Shown: positions 44,128 to 53,783, counted from the first letter of the stretch. The stretch is DNA of 64,000 nucleotides from Mariniblastus sp. (GCA_029251085.1 JAQXDZ010000119.1:62001-126000), one strand, 5' to 3'. Numbers and translations are program-made. The notes: generated by a model not told the origin, from the sequence alone.

Positions 44128-46149
44128 ATGGCACAACTCTCTTCTCCCAATTCACCCACCCCAAACCGTGTCTTAGAGATAGAATCGTCAGTTACAAATC
44201 GTCTTAGTTTCCGCTCACGTTGGTCAGAGTTACTGGAACAGGCACGCCAAGCCCAACCGCCCATCGCCCCGGAGGTTTACATTCACCTTTGGGAAAGATG
44301 TCGGGATCAATTTCAATCCGAAAACCAGTTAACGCCAATCTGGTTCCCCAAGGATACGGACTTGAAAGAATCCAACATTCACCAATGGATGCGAGAATTG
44401 GGAATGGAGAAATTTTCAGAATTTCACCAATGGACGACCTCTTCTCGCGTCGCCTTCTGGACCGACGCCGTCGAAAAACTGGAGGTGAAATTTAATCGGG
44501 AGCCGGAAAAAATACTCAATGACGATGAGGGAGCTGCCAAAGCGATCTGGCTTGACCAGGCTAGACTTAATATTGCTGAAAGCTGTTTTTCAGCACGGCC
44601 AACAGATATCGCTATTCTCTTTCAAAAACCTGGGCATCCAATTCAGCGTCAAACCTATCAAGAACTTAGGGAAAGAGCCAATCAGGTCGCCAACAGCTTG
44701 GTCAACGCAGGTTGCGAACCCGGAGACGCCATCGCAGTTGTGATGCCCATGACGGCATGGTCCGTTGCCATTTATCTCGGTATCGTTCTCGCAGGCTGCT
44801 CAGTCGTTTCGATTGCCGACAGCTTCGCCGCCCCGGAGATTTCAACACGTTTAACAATTTCTAATGCCAAATTTGTTTTCACCTACGACCACCAGAATCG
44901 CTCCAGAAAAAAACTACCTCTCTTTGAAAAAATTACGACAGCTACTGAAATTCCAGCCATTGTCTTAGAGGCCGATGAAACACTCAGCTGCACACTTCGC
45001 TCACAAGACATTGCCTGGTCAGATTTCCTTGCTGCGGAAATAGAGTTCGCTTGCGTTGACTGTGCCAGCAATGACACCATCAACATTCTCTTTTCCAGCG
45101 GCACCACCGGAGACCCTAAAGCCATTCCGTGGAATCACACGACTCCGATTAAATGTGCAATCGATGGGTACTGCCACCAAAACATTCACCCCGGCGACGT
45201 TTGTGCCTGGCCTACAAACCTTGGCTGGATGATGGGACCTTGGCTGATTTTTGCCAGTCTTATGAACAAGGCGACGATCGCTCTCTACGAAGACGCTCCC
45301 TCCGGCGTTGAGTTTGGGGAATTTATTCAGGAGGCCAAGGTCACGATGCTGGGAGTCGTTCCCACCATTGTCAAAGCGTGGGAGGCCAGCGGGTGCATGA
45401 ACGACCTTGATTGGTCAAACATTAAGTGCTTCAGTTCCACTGGAGAAAGCTCTCAAGCCAACACGATGATTTTCCTCTCGGCTTTGGCTAACATCAAACC
45501 AGTGATTGAGTACTGCGGAGGCACCGAGATCGGCGGCGGCTACGTCTCTTCTGTTGACGTCCTCCCCAACGTTCCAGCCGCATTCAATTCGCCGGCGGTT
45601 GGTTTGGATTTCCTGTTGATTGATCCGGTTGACCATTCTCTCAGTGAACAAGGCGAGGTTTTTCTGATACCACCCTCCATTGGTTTAAGTGATCGCCTGA
45701 TCAATCGAGACCACTTTGAAACCTACTATGCCGATACTCCAAGTCTCCCCAATACGTCTCAACTGCGACGCCATGGAGACTATTTCCGAAAATTCTTGAC
45801 GGCCCAAGGCCCAGTTTTCGAAGCGGGTGGACGGGCAGACGACACCATGAACCTTGGAGGAATCAAGATAAGCTCTGCAGAAATAGAACGGGTACTCAAT
45901 CAAGTCGAACCCGTTACCGAATCAGCAGCCGTCTCGTACTCTCCCACAACCGGCCCCGATCAACTAATTATATTTGCAGTCCTCGACCACGAAACGGATG
46001 TGGATCAGCTTCAGAAAGAGATGAACCAGGCATTAAAAACGGAGCTTAATCCGCTATTCAAAGTCCACTCTGTCATACAGGTTACAGCAATGCCAAGAAC
46101 GGCATCCGGAAAAGTCATGCGGCGAAAGCTCCGCGATCAGATCGCCTGA
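44128..46149 (+). CDS. AMP-forming acyl-CoA synthetase, acetoacetyl-CoA synthetase-like
   Basis: A 673-residue ANL-superfamily ligase that activates a carboxylic acid as acyl-AMP and transfers it to CoA. The P-loop INILFSSGTTGDPKAIPWN, the GWMMGPWLIFASL segment, the YCGGTEIGGGY motif and the C-terminal lysine region MPRTASGKVMRRKL (catalytic Lys) are all present. The long N-terminal segment (WMRELGMEKFSEFHQW) recalls acetoacetyl-CoA and acetyl-CoA synthetases. The ATG at 44128 has an AGG seven bases upstream; ATG 44092 and GTG 44062 are alternatives. The precise acid is not determined. Confidence 0.88.
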   Translation: MAQLSSPNSPTPNRVLEIESSVTNRLSFRSRWSELLEQARQAQPPIAPEVYIHLWERCRDQFQSENQLTPIWFPKDTDLKESNIHQWMRELGMEKFSEFHQWTTSSRVAFWTDAVEKLEVKFNREPEKILNDDEGAAKAIWLDQARLNIAESCFSARPTDIAILFQKPGHPIQRQTYQELRERANQVANSLVNAGCEPGDAIAVVMPMTAWSVAIYLGIVLAGCSVVSIADSFAAPEISTRLTISNAKFVFTYDHQNRSRKKLPLFEKITTATEIPAIVLEADETLSCTLRSQDIAWSDFLAAEIEFACVDCASNDTINILFSSGTTGDPKAIPWNHTTPIKCAIDGYCHQNIHPGDVCAWPTNLGWMMGPWLIFASLMNKATIALYEDAPSGVEFGEFIQEAKVTMLGVVPTIVKAWEASGCMNDLDWSNIKCFSSTGESSQANTMIFLSALANIKPVIEYCGGTEIGGGYVSSVDVLPNVPAAFNSPAVGLDFLLIDPVDHSLSEQGEVFLIPPSIGLSDRLINRDHFETYYADTPSLPNTSQLRRHGDYFRKFLTAQGPVFEAGGRADDTMNLGGIKISSAEIERVLNQVEPVTESAAVSYSPTTGPDQLIIFAVLDHETDVDQLQKEMNQALKTELNPLFKVHSVIQVTAMPRTASGKVMRRKLRDQIA

Positions 46150-46176
46150 ACCAAACAATTCCGAGGGTTACGAAAC

Positions 46177-47163
46177 CTAAAGCGAGGCTTCAAGCCGGCT
46201 GGTCAAATCCATGATTCGCAACTTTACATTTGCTTCTGATTCAAATGCGCGTTCCTCGATCAGAATCCACTTCAACCAGTTCAAGGCACCCAGAAAAGCC
46301 GAGGGTTGATCAAGGATATAAATGAGATCAATTTCTTGATGGCTTAACGGACGGGATTGTGAGTACACTTCAATCGCGCATTCCCAACGTGACCGCTCTT
46401 CCGGAACGATGCTTCCCAGCGCTCGTGAAAGGTCACAAGCGACGTTATCCATCTGCATTGCACCAAAATCTACCAACCCTGATAACTCGTTCCCGCAGAA
46501 AATCAGATGGTCATGCCAAATATCGCGAACAACTGGTTGGACGGGAAAAACGACTCCCCGTAGTGGTTCGAGATTTGCGGTGATTCGCTTGACATGCGAA
46601 ACACCCAGCCCCATTACCAACGCCCGTAAGCGATAAATGTAATCTGGCAATCCCGCTTCCGAGCACTGCCCGATCTCTGCGATCAACGAAGCAGAGGCAA
46701 CCATCGCATCATAGCGCGTGTTTAGATTTCTCGACTTTTCGAACCCTAGATTGACCTGTGCGGAGGCAAGATGAAATTTAGCAAGGCTCTCAGCCACTTG
46801 CGTTAGGCGAACTTCATTCGGATCATCTTTGAAGCAGGCAACACCCTCCATCCATTTCGTTACTTCCCAAAAGAATCCACCCGCAGAAATAAAACGCTGG
46901 CTAGATTTTGCCTCCAAGGGAGCCGGTATAAATTCACACCCCATCCCGGCGGTGTGAACCAATACTAAATTTATCCATTCGAGACGTTCGCGATTTGGGT
47001 GAGACAGCGGCCAACGGCGAAGACAGTAATTTCCTTCCGCTGTTCCAACTTTCCATAGCTGGGCGCCGCTGAAACCACCATTGCCGCCGAGGTAGTCAAC
47101 GCCCAGTACTTCAGGAAGCACGTAATGCTGCAAGATGGAATGTACAATCGACAGAGCAGCCAC
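46177..47163 (-). CDS. APH-family phosphotransferase (kinase-like)
   Basis: A 328-residue aminoglycoside-phosphotransferase-fold protein starting at GTG. The catalytic loop appears as VRDIWHDHLIF and the metal-binding motif as LSGLVDFGAM, followed by ACDLSRALGS. The N-terminal lobe has the GGFSGAQLWKV glycine loop. Relatives include homoserine kinase II-like, choline kinase-like and drug-modifying enzymes; nothing here points to antibiotic resistance. It lies 10 bases after the ketosynthase stop, so it belongs to the same transcript as the lipid cluster and may phosphorylate a metabolite of it. Confidence 0.8.
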   Translation of the reverse strand: MAALSIVHSILQHYVLPEVLGVDYLGGNGGFSGAQLWKVGTAEGNYCLRRWPLSHPNRERLEWINLVLVHTAGMGCEFIPAPLEAKSSQRFISAGGFFWEVTKWMEGVACFKDDPNEVRLTQVAESLAKFHLASAQVNLGFEKSRNLNTRYDAMVASASLIAEIGQCSEAGLPDYIYRLRALVMGLGVSHVKRITANLEPLRGVVFPVQPVVRDIWHDHLIFCGNELSGLVDFGAMQMDNVACDLSRALGSIVPEERSRWECAIEVYSQSRPLSHQEIDLIYILDQPSAFLGALNWLKWILIEERAFESEANVKLRIMDLTSRLEASL

Positions 47164-47173
47164 CCTTTACTTA

Positions 47174-48475
47174 TCAGTCTCGCAACTGAGAGACAGCCAC
47201 CGAAATGTTTTGGCCACCAAAACCAAAGCTGTTGGTTAACGCCATGTTACACTCCGCCTCGCGGGCTTCATTGGGAATATAATCGAGATCACACAGTGGA
47301 TCCGGGTTTTCGTAATTGATGGTCGGTGGCAGCACGTTGTCTCGCATTGCCATTAAACAGACAATTAACTCCGTCGCTCCAGCCGCGGCAATCAGGTGCC
47401 CCATCATGCTCTTAGTACTGGAAATTGGTGTGTTCATGGCATTTTCACCAAACACCTCGCGACACGCTTTCGTTTCCACTTTATCGTTGACTGTTGTGCT
47501 TGTGCCGTGAGCATTTACGTAATCGATTTGTTCAGGCGCGATTCCAGCGTCCTCCAAGGCCATCCGCATGCACCCGATCGCACCACGACCGTCAGGATGA
47601 ATATCTGTCACCCGAAACGCATCAGCCGTCGAACCGTAACCCACAATTTCACCCCAAATATGGGCGCCCCGCGCTTTGGCACGCTCGTATTCTTCAAGCA
47701 CAACCATCGCCGAACCCTCACCTAAAACGAATCCATCTCGCAGCCGATCGAAAGGCCGGGACGCCCCTTGAGGGTTGTCATTATTGGTTGAGAGTGCCGT
47801 TAATAGATTGAATCCGGTAACGCCAAAGGGGTGAATCATGCTGTGAGTTCCACCGGAGAGCATCACATCTGCTTCCCCTCGCCGAATAATCTCCGTCGCT
47901 TCGCCAACCGCTTGATTGCTTGCAGCACAAGCGGTTAAACAATTCGCATTCGGCCCCTGAGCGTTGAATAAACTAGCAATATGGCCAACTGGCATATTGG
48001 GCTCCTGCTCCAATTCCACGACAGGATTGAGTCGGTCCAGCCCCGTGCGGGTGAATTCCGCGAGATCGAGGCTACCATCATCGTTAAGCGATGACGCCAT
48101 CATCGACGCAAACGAGAGAAAATCCTGATTCCCTTCGCCACTTCCCATGTAGACCCCGAATCGTCGAGGATCCATTATTGAATCACCAACCCCCGAAGCC
48201 TGAAAAGCTTGGATCGCAGCACCAGCCGCAAATTTTGAATGCCGCCCCCGCAATTCCCACAACTTTGGATCGTCGACGACACTGGAGATATCCCAGTCTT
48301 TTATTTCAGCTGCAATGCGGGTGGGAAAGTTACCTGCATCAAAAATAGTCGTGTAGCCAACGCCCGACTTACCTTCTTTGATCGCTGACCAGACGGTCTC
48401 AATATCATTGCCTAATGGATTAATGACCCCGACACCAGTGACCACGACTCGGCGACGATTTCCAGATGCGATCAT
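47174..48475 (-). CDS. Beta-ketoacyl-ACP synthase II-type enzyme
   Basis: A 433-residue condensing enzyme of the FabF type. The Cys-His-His triad is intact: nucleophile in LTACAASNQAVG (Cys near 183), NAHGTSTTVND and KSMMGHLIAAAGA. The start at 48475 follows a GGAG ribosome binding site by six bases and gives the family N-terminus (RRRVVVTGVGVINPLG); the frame is open 66 bases upstream. It is the fourth gene of a minus-strand cluster dehydratase - ACP - dehydratase - synthase - kinase. No ketoreductase, enoyl reductase or malonyl transferase is present, so the set must borrow these from primary fatty-acid synthesis. Confidence 0.93.
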   Translation of the reverse strand: MIASGNRRRVVVTGVGVINPLGNDIETVWSAIKEGKSGVGYTTIFDAGNFPTRIAAEIKDWDISSVVDDPKLWELRGRHSKFAAGAAIQAFQASGVGDSIMDPRRFGVYMGSGEGNQDFLSFASMMASSLNDDGSLDLAEFTRTGLDRLNPVVELEQEPNMPVGHIASLFNAQGPNANCLTACAASNQAVGEATEIIRRGEADVMLSGGTHSMIHPFGVTGFNLLTALSTNNDNPQGASRPFDRLRDGFVLGEGSAMVVLEEYERAKARGAHIWGEIVGYGSTADAFRVTDIHPDGRGAIGCMRMALEDAGIAPEQIDYVNAHGTSTTVNDKVETKACREVFGENAMNTPISSTKSMMGHLIAAAGATELIVCLMAMRDNVLPPTINYENPDPLCDLDYIPNEAREAECNMALTNSFGFGGQNISVAVSQLRD

Positions 48476-48632
48476 TTTCAACTCCGTTACTTGCTTAAAA
48501 GTAAATTCCAACTCGGCAGCGGTTCCCAGCCGGAACGTCAACCGCCCAAAAAGTCTGATGCTTCGCCGAATTCGGCCAACTCAAATCCGGTGACGTTATT
48601 TAGACCGTGGGATTTCAATGTGAGACTTCGAT

Positions 48633-49172
48633 TTAACCCAACTTCAACAGCGCTTTTTCCGCGGCAACCATATGTGCAGGTACCTTCACAGGATTCCCGT
48701 CAATATCAACCCCCACCTCAAATAACCTCAAAGTACGGATCATGCGGCAAAACTGAGCCGGTTCAAACAATTCAACGTTTTCAAACCGTTCATCATCAAG
48801 ACTGGCAAACATCAGCTCAATCTCGCACTGCAATTCATCGCCAATGTGAGAAGTCCCCTGGACCATCGCCCCGATACCTTCTTGATTGTCTATTTTTACG
48901 CGATAGGTCAACGTATCGCCAGGATAAGCTTCACGATGAAACTTACACTTTGAAATTTTAGCCAAAACGACACGATCATTGAAATCGCTCATTTGCCCAA
49001 CAAGCAAACCACCAGTTTGCGCGAGCCCTTCGACGATCAGTGAAGACGGAAAGAAAGTCCGACCCGGTGCATAGTCGTCGACGACCTCCTCACTAAGCGA
49101 TACATTTTTTACGGCTACCGCCGATTTCCCGCTGACTAATTCAGTAAATCGATCTATCCAGAACCATCGCAT
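48633..49172 (-). CDS. FabZ-like hotdog protein lacking the catalytic histidine
   Basis: A 179-residue member of the FabA/FabZ hotdog family. The active-site helix region reads DDYAPGRTFFPSSLIVEG, then LAQTGG. Compared with FabZ (D-H-F-P-G...E), the catalytic His is replaced by Tyr 34, while the catalytic Glu 48 is kept at the correct 14-residue spacing. The canonical paralogue two genes upstream has His 34 and Glu 48 at identical positions. It may be a non-catalytic partner of a heterodimer, a thioesterase-like variant or a dehydratase with altered chemistry. It follows the ACP gene on the same strand. Confidence 0.85.
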   Translation of the reverse strand: MRWFWIDRFTELVSGKSAVAVKNVSLSEEVVDDYAPGRTFFPSSLIVEGLAQTGGLLVGQMSDFNDRVVLAKISKCKFHREAYPGDTLTYRVKIDNQEGIGAMVQGTSHIGDELQCEIELMFASLDDERFENVELFEPAQFCRMIRTLRLFEVGVDIDGNPVKVPAHMVAAEKALLKLG

Positions 49173-49265
49173 CGAATCACACTCGAAAGAAAAATGAAAG
49201 GTTTTAATGAACGAAGGCCCAACGAGCGTTTACCCGTGGACCTTTTGAATTACTCATTGAGCCAA

Positions 49266-49649
49266 TTAGCTAATCTTTAATTCGACATATTTGCAAAGGT
49301 CTTTGACCGTGAGCAAATTTCCAAAATCTTGGATAAGCGGATTCGTTTCGAATTTGGTGAAATCCGCAAATGGCATCCGCTCTTTTAGTTTTTCTAGTCC
49401 CTCTGGAGTGACTTTGCCGTCACTGATGTACTCAGCGTTGGTCAAGATATCATCAGGGAAAAGTTCGTCTCTAGGAATCGAAATTTCAAATGCTTTTTCA
49501 AGTTTGAAAACGATGTCCAAGAAATCGATCGACTCGGCACCGAGATCACCCACCATTGTGGCTTCATCGGTAACTTCGTCATCTTCGACGCCTAAAGCGT
49601 CAATCAAGGCTTCTTTAACCTTACCAAATACCTCTTCGTTTACGGGCAT
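49266..49649 (-). CDS. Unusually long acyl carrier protein
   Basis: A 127-residue acyl carrier protein, well above the usual 75-85. The phosphopantetheine attachment site is DLGAESIDFLDIVFKLE with Ser 40; the usual DSL is replaced by ESI. An insertion of about 40 residues between helices II and IV (SDGKVTPEGLEKLKERMPFA and following) accounts for the length, and the last helix is TVKDLCKYVELK. The start has a GGAGAGAG ribosome binding site. Its position between two dehydratase genes and upstream of a ketosynthase suggests a dedicated carrier for an accessory fatty-acid or polyene pathway. Confidence 0.88.
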   Translation of the reverse strand: MPVNEEVFGKVKEALIDALGVEDDEVTDEATMVGDLGAESIDFLDIVFKLEKAFEISIPRDELFPDDILTNAEYISDGKVTPEGLEKLKERMPFADFTKFETNPLIQDFGNLLTVKDLCKYVELKIS

Positions 49650-49731
49650 TCGAAACTCTCTCCGTTTGGAACTGCTGTGTGAATATGATTTGTAAAACCA
49701 CCTGAATGGGCAATTCTACGAACGTTTTGTT

Positions 49732-50253
49732 TTAACTGGTCGCCAAAGTCGCGCCCGCATCGGGACTCGTACTTTCGTTTCCAAGTTGATTAAATAGCCA
49801 CTTAAAATTCATTCGAAACTTGTATTTCATATAGTTGTCGATCGCTGGATCTACATCCCCTCGATCCGCCAAATTAAAAGTGTCAAGCACTAACCTACCA
49901 CTTGTCGCAGTGACACCGTTAACCGATCCCACAACTTTCAAACTGGTTAATGATCCATCCACTTTCTTTATTTCAGCATTAACTTTAAGTGAATCGCCAG
50001 GTTGTACAAACCCTTGGAACTTAAGGCTCTTGGTTTCCCGCAGAACAACACTGGAATATTGAAAGTCATGAGACGAGCGAACTAACCACATGCTCGTCTG
50101 AAACATTGACTCCAACATCATTACACCCGGCATCACAGGAAACCGTGGAAAATGATCCTGAAGATAGTCTTCGGACAAAGTAAGGCACTTCACCGCCGTG
50201 ATCGACGAACCTTTTTCCAGCGCAAGTATTCTGTCGAGCTGGGAAAATCGCAT
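49732..50253 (-). CDS. 3-hydroxyacyl-ACP dehydratase, FabZ-like
   Basis: A 173-residue hotdog dehydratase. The active-site segment LQDHFPRFPVMPGVMMLES contains the catalytic His 34 and Glu 48. The start at 50253 is preferred over 50295 because it gives an N-terminus parallel to the second FabZ-like protein (MRFSQLDRI versus MRWFWIDRF). It heads the minus-strand cluster of ACP, second dehydratase, ketosynthase and kinase and is divergent from ptsI. A C-terminal extension of about 25 residues is longer than in FabZ. Confidence 0.88.
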   Translation of the reverse strand: MRFSQLDRILALEKGSSITAVKCLTLSEDYLQDHFPRFPVMPGVMMLESMFQTSMWLVRSSHDFQYSSVVLRETKSLKFQGFVQPGDSLKVNAEIKKVDGSLTSLKVVGSVNGVTATSGRLVLDTFNLADRGDVDPAIDNYMKYKFRMNFKWLFNQLGNESTSPDAGATLATS

Positions 50254-50551
50254 TCTCAATGAACCCACTGTGAATTTGGGATGACCCCGAAACATCCCGT
50301 CGATGCTTTCTCTGGTCGACCCAAATGTAGCAAAATGAATGTTTTACCTCAACAACAGATAGCCTCCAGAACTACCGATTTCAACAGTTAAATTCCCCCG
50401 AGAATCGAGCTTCCCACCCATTTTTCTCCCCTCGCTGAGCCCATCCCAAGCCTCACTTAAACAGAACCCCCCAGATGCCCCCAAACCCCAGTAGAACGGT
50501 CGTTTTAGCCACTCCATATCACTCGAAAGGGAAATCTGTTAAACTATTCAA
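50254..50551. other. Divergent region between the lipid cluster and ptsI
   Basis: No gene, hairpin or RNA is recognised here. Promoters for both divergent units must lie in it, but the only suggestive element, TAAACT at about 50539, is too close to the ptsI start to be used with a normal leader. Confidence 0.35.
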
Positions 50552-52309
50552 ATGCGACGAGGAATAGCAGTCTCACCCGGAGTTGCGATAGGCACTGCCT
50601 ATGTGATTCACGAAATTTTCGTTAATCCAGATACGAAGCGCCTCGAAGACTCCCAAATTACCGCCGAACTGGCCAACTACGAGACCGCTCGCGATAAAGC
50701 CGGTGCGGATCTTCGCGCATTGGAGCGCAAAGTTGAAGCCCAAGTCGGCCGCGAAGAAGCCTCGATCTTTGCCGTTCATCAAGCGATCCTTCGAGACGCA
50801 GCGTTCACCAACAAGATTCGCAGTTGGATCGTCGACGATAAAATGAATTCGTCTGCTGCGCTTCATCGATTGCTTGGGGAATACACAACACTCTTTGCAC
50901 GAACCAATGACGAATACCTCCAAGAACGACTGAACGACGTCCGCGACGTGATTATTCGATTGGGCAGCCATCTTAATGATGCCGCGAAACCTGAGACCGG
51001 ATCGATCGTGGGGCCACTGATCGTTGTGGCAGACGAACTTTTACCATCTCAAGTCGTCGCCCTGGGAGACATGGACGTGCATGGCATCGTCACCCAAAAA
51101 GGAAGCCAGACGAGCCACGCAGCTATTGTGGCTCGCTCGAGAGGTATCCCGGCGGTTTCCGGCGTCAGTGGCATCGCTCGAAAGGTCAAGACTGGAGATA
51201 CGATCGTTGTCGATGGTCGCGATGGCCACATCGAGATCAACCCTAACTCCGAAACACTCAAAGCGTTCAAGAAACTTGAGCGCGAATTTTTCGACCTAAA
51301 AGATAAACTCGCAACCAATCGAGACCAACCGTCTCTCACTGCCGATGGTTGCGAACTGCGGCTGCAAGGAAATATCAACGGTGTAGCTGATGCTAACGCA
51401 GCGTGCGCGATGGGAGCTTCGGGGGTTGGGCTTTATCGAACGGAATACCTGTACCTTACTCACCCCAGTGTTCCTGATGAAGACGAACAATACGAGGCAT
51501 ACCGGGCAATCGTTGCCGCCAGTCCCAACCACAACGTAACTATTCGAACGCTCGACATTGGTGGAGACAAAACGGTTGCCTATCTTGGCCACGACCACAA
51601 AGAAGCCAACCCTTTCATGGGCTGGCGAAGTATCCGGCTTTCTTTCGAGCATCCTGAATTCTTCAATACTCAAATTCGAGCGATTGTACGAGCTGCGAGT
51701 GAATTCCCAGAGGGTACAGTTCGACTAATGTTTCCGATGGTCACAACGGTCGAAGAAATCCGCAAACTGCGAAGCATGGTTCGCCGAGCTTACAAGACGC
51801 TCAACTCGAGGGGCATTAAAACAAAAGAAGTACCGATCGGAATGATGCTCGAAGTTCCCGCCGCTGCCGTCTCAATTAGCACGATGATTGATTTAGTCGA
51901 TTTTGTGTCTGTCGGTTCCAACGACCTCGTGCAATATCTGATGGCTGCCGACCGTGACAACCCGAAAGTCGCACACCTTTGCCAGCCGTTGGCACCTCCT
52001 GTATTAATCGTTCTGAAAAACGTGATTGAGGTTTGCAACCGTGCAAACGTCCCAATCACGGTATGCGGCGAAATGGCAGGAACCCCACGAGCGTTCGTCC
52101 TCTTGTTGGGAATGGGACTGCGTCGGTTCAGCATGAGCCCCGCCTTCATCCCTTCGATCAAACAACTGGCAAGTCAAATCTCAGTTGAAGAATCTGAGCG
52201 CATCGTCGCTGCCGTCATGAAATTCAAAACAACTGCACAGGTTAAAAAATTCGTCGCCCGACTCATCGAGCGGATTGCGCCGGACCTGAAAATGCTTTCG
52301 ACAGAGTGA
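50552..52309 (+). CDS. ptsI: Phosphoenolpyruvate-protein phosphotransferase (enzyme I)
   Basis: Enzyme I of the phosphotransferase system transfers phosphate from phosphoenolpyruvate to HPr. The 585-residue length is normal. The N-terminus RRGIAVSPGVAIGTAYVI, the phosphohistidine loop GSQTSHAAIVARSRGIPAV (His near 189), and the barrel motifs GVGLYRTEYLYL, MFPMVTT and FVSVGSNDLVQYLMAADRDN are all present. No HPr, EIIA or sugar permease is nearby, so it may serve a regulatory (nitrogen-type) rather than a sugar-uptake system. The ribosome binding site is weak. Confidence 0.96.
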   Translation: MRRGIAVSPGVAIGTAYVIHEIFVNPDTKRLEDSQITAELANYETARDKAGADLRALERKVEAQVGREEASIFAVHQAILRDAAFTNKIRSWIVDDKMNSSAALHRLLGEYTTLFARTNDEYLQERLNDVRDVIIRLGSHLNDAAKPETGSIVGPLIVVADELLPSQVVALGDMDVHGIVTQKGSQTSHAAIVARSRGIPAVSGVSGIARKVKTGDTIVVDGRDGHIEINPNSETLKAFKKLEREFFDLKDKLATNRDQPSLTADGCELRLQGNINGVADANAACAMGASGVGLYRTEYLYLTHPSVPDEDEQYEAYRAIVAASPNHNVTIRTLDIGGDKTVAYLGHDHKEANPFMGWRSIRLSFEHPEFFNTQIRAIVRAASEFPEGTVRLMFPMVTTVEEIRKLRSMVRRAYKTLNSRGIKTKEVPIGMMLEVPAAAVSISTMIDLVDFVSVGSNDLVQYLMAADRDNPKVAHLCQPLAPPVLIVLKNVIEVCNRANVPITVCGEMAGTPRAFVLLLGMGLRRFSMSPAFIPSIKQLASQISVEESERIVAAVMKFKTTAQVKKFVARLIERIAPDLKMLSTE

Positions 52310-52350
52310 CCTCGCATGGGATGCTCCTGCGAATCGACCAAGATGGAGAG

Positions 52351-53655
52351 TCAGTCGCAGGCAACTTCACCATCTTGTTTGAAGGCTCCGCGATCGTCGC
52401 CTTTTTCTTCACCTAAAAACAACAACAGCGCAATTAGTAAAATAGTGCTGGGCTGAACGTAGGTGAATCTTGCAATTTCTGAAAACGCACCAGATAAACC
52501 GAAACAAGCGAGTACTAAAATCACGAGACCGCGCTCGCGACGCATGTTTCGCCAACGATCAAGATTGGTGGTTGAGAGAATCAACAGAAATGGCAGTAAT
52601 AGAATCGTCAAATCATAGCCGTAAAAATGAGGACTCAGAAGGACTGTCGCAATCACCATTGCCGAAAATTGCCGCGCGAACGCATTCGAATTGAACGCAA
52701 CCGACTCACCCACCACTCGCCACAACACAGCAACCACGACCAGCGACAGTAGTACAGTACTTAGCTTTGCCAACCATGGTAACTGCGCGTGTAATGCCAA
52801 GGTCACTGCCCCCCATAAACTGTGCGCATCTTCTAGCTGATAGCCGTACGTTTGCAAATAGTCATTCATTTGCGAAACAACATTAAGGTACTCGCCAAAG
52901 AGCCCTTCCTGAAAAAACCAGGAATAGGCCACTAACGACACCACCATCAAAACCGCGCCGGCAGCAAACGCCCACTGGCGTTTTGCCAACATCGCCAACC
53001 CAATCACCAGTCCTAAATGCGGTTTGAATGCAATCAAGCCAAACACAATTCCCGCCCCAAATGGCCGCTGGTAGCGAAGCAATAAAAACGCTCCCAACAA
53101 AATCAATAACAAGAACACGGACTTCTGTCCCATCACCAGCGAATTCAAAAACGGCACAAAGAATACCGCCGCCAGCACATAAGCAAAAATGTAATCTCGG
53201 CTTGCTGGGTAGAACCGATACACAAGCCAACCAAAAATTGAAAACGCTAACGCACTTAAGCCCAACCATAACTTAGAAGCGGTCGAGTAATCAAACCCCG
53301 CCAACGGCCTCAAAAGTGAATAGTAAAAGGGAGGATAGACCATCGGAAAATAACTCGATTCCGACCACTCAAATCCAACAACCTGCGGGGCGTGCTGCAG
53401 TGAATCCACGTACTGCTTGTCATACAACTGCGCTGCCTGTTCCCCAGAAAGAACTGTCGCCCCAATCCACTCCTGAAGAAAATCACCGCCTAATGGTGAG
53501 GTTCGCAACCCTTCAGTCACCCGGAAATTAGGGGAAAAGAAAAAGATCAATACGGCAACCAGTATTGGAAGGCCGAGAGTCAGCCAAGGCACGCCAACGT
53601 TTGGCGATTCACCCGCTCCAGTCATCGATCTTTCTTCACACTCCGATGGAGTCAT
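52351..53655 (-). CDS. GT87-like (DUF2029) polyprenyl-phosphate-sugar glycosyltransferase
   Basis: A 434-residue membrane protein with about ten spans. The first external loop GGDFLQEWIGATVLSGEQAA with YPPFYYSLLRPLAGF, and later LNSLVMGQKSVFLLLILLG and GLIAFKPHLGLVIGLAML, match the GT87/DUF2029 family of mannosyltransferase-like enzymes that use polyprenyl-phosphate sugars. The Asp in GGDF is the likely catalytic acid of the GT-C fold. ATG codons at 53685, 53655 and 53625 are possible starts, all before the first membrane helix. Its acceptor is not known. It converges with ptsI and lies downstream of the thioredoxin terminator. Confidence 0.8.
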   Translation of the reverse strand: MTPSECEERSMTGAGESPNVGVPWLTLGLPILVAVLIFFFSPNFRVTEGLRTSPLGGDFLQEWIGATVLSGEQAAQLYDKQYVDSLQHAPQVVGFEWSESSYFPMVYPPFYYSLLRPLAGFDYSTASKLWLGLSALAFSIFGWLVYRFYPASRDYIFAYVLAAVFFVPFLNSLVMGQKSVFLLLILLGAFLLLRYQRPFGAGIVFGLIAFKPHLGLVIGLAMLAKRQWAFAAGAVLMVVSLVAYSWFFQEGLFGEYLNVVSQMNDYLQTYGYQLEDAHSLWGAVTLALHAQLPWLAKLSTVLLSLVVVAVLWRVVGESVAFNSNAFARQFSAMVIATVLLSPHFYGYDLTILLLPFLLILSTTNLDRWRNMRRERGLVILVLACFGLSGAFSEIARFTYVQPSTILLIALLLFLGEEKGDDRGAFKQDGEVACD

Positions 53656-53783
53656 ACCAATATCACAATTATGAAAGGGCCACACTTTTACTCATTCAAG
53701 AATAGCCGACACCTCAAACAAACCGAATGCCGATCTTGTGTTGCTGTCAATTGGTGCTTTTAAGAACGCTTCGATCTGCGCAT

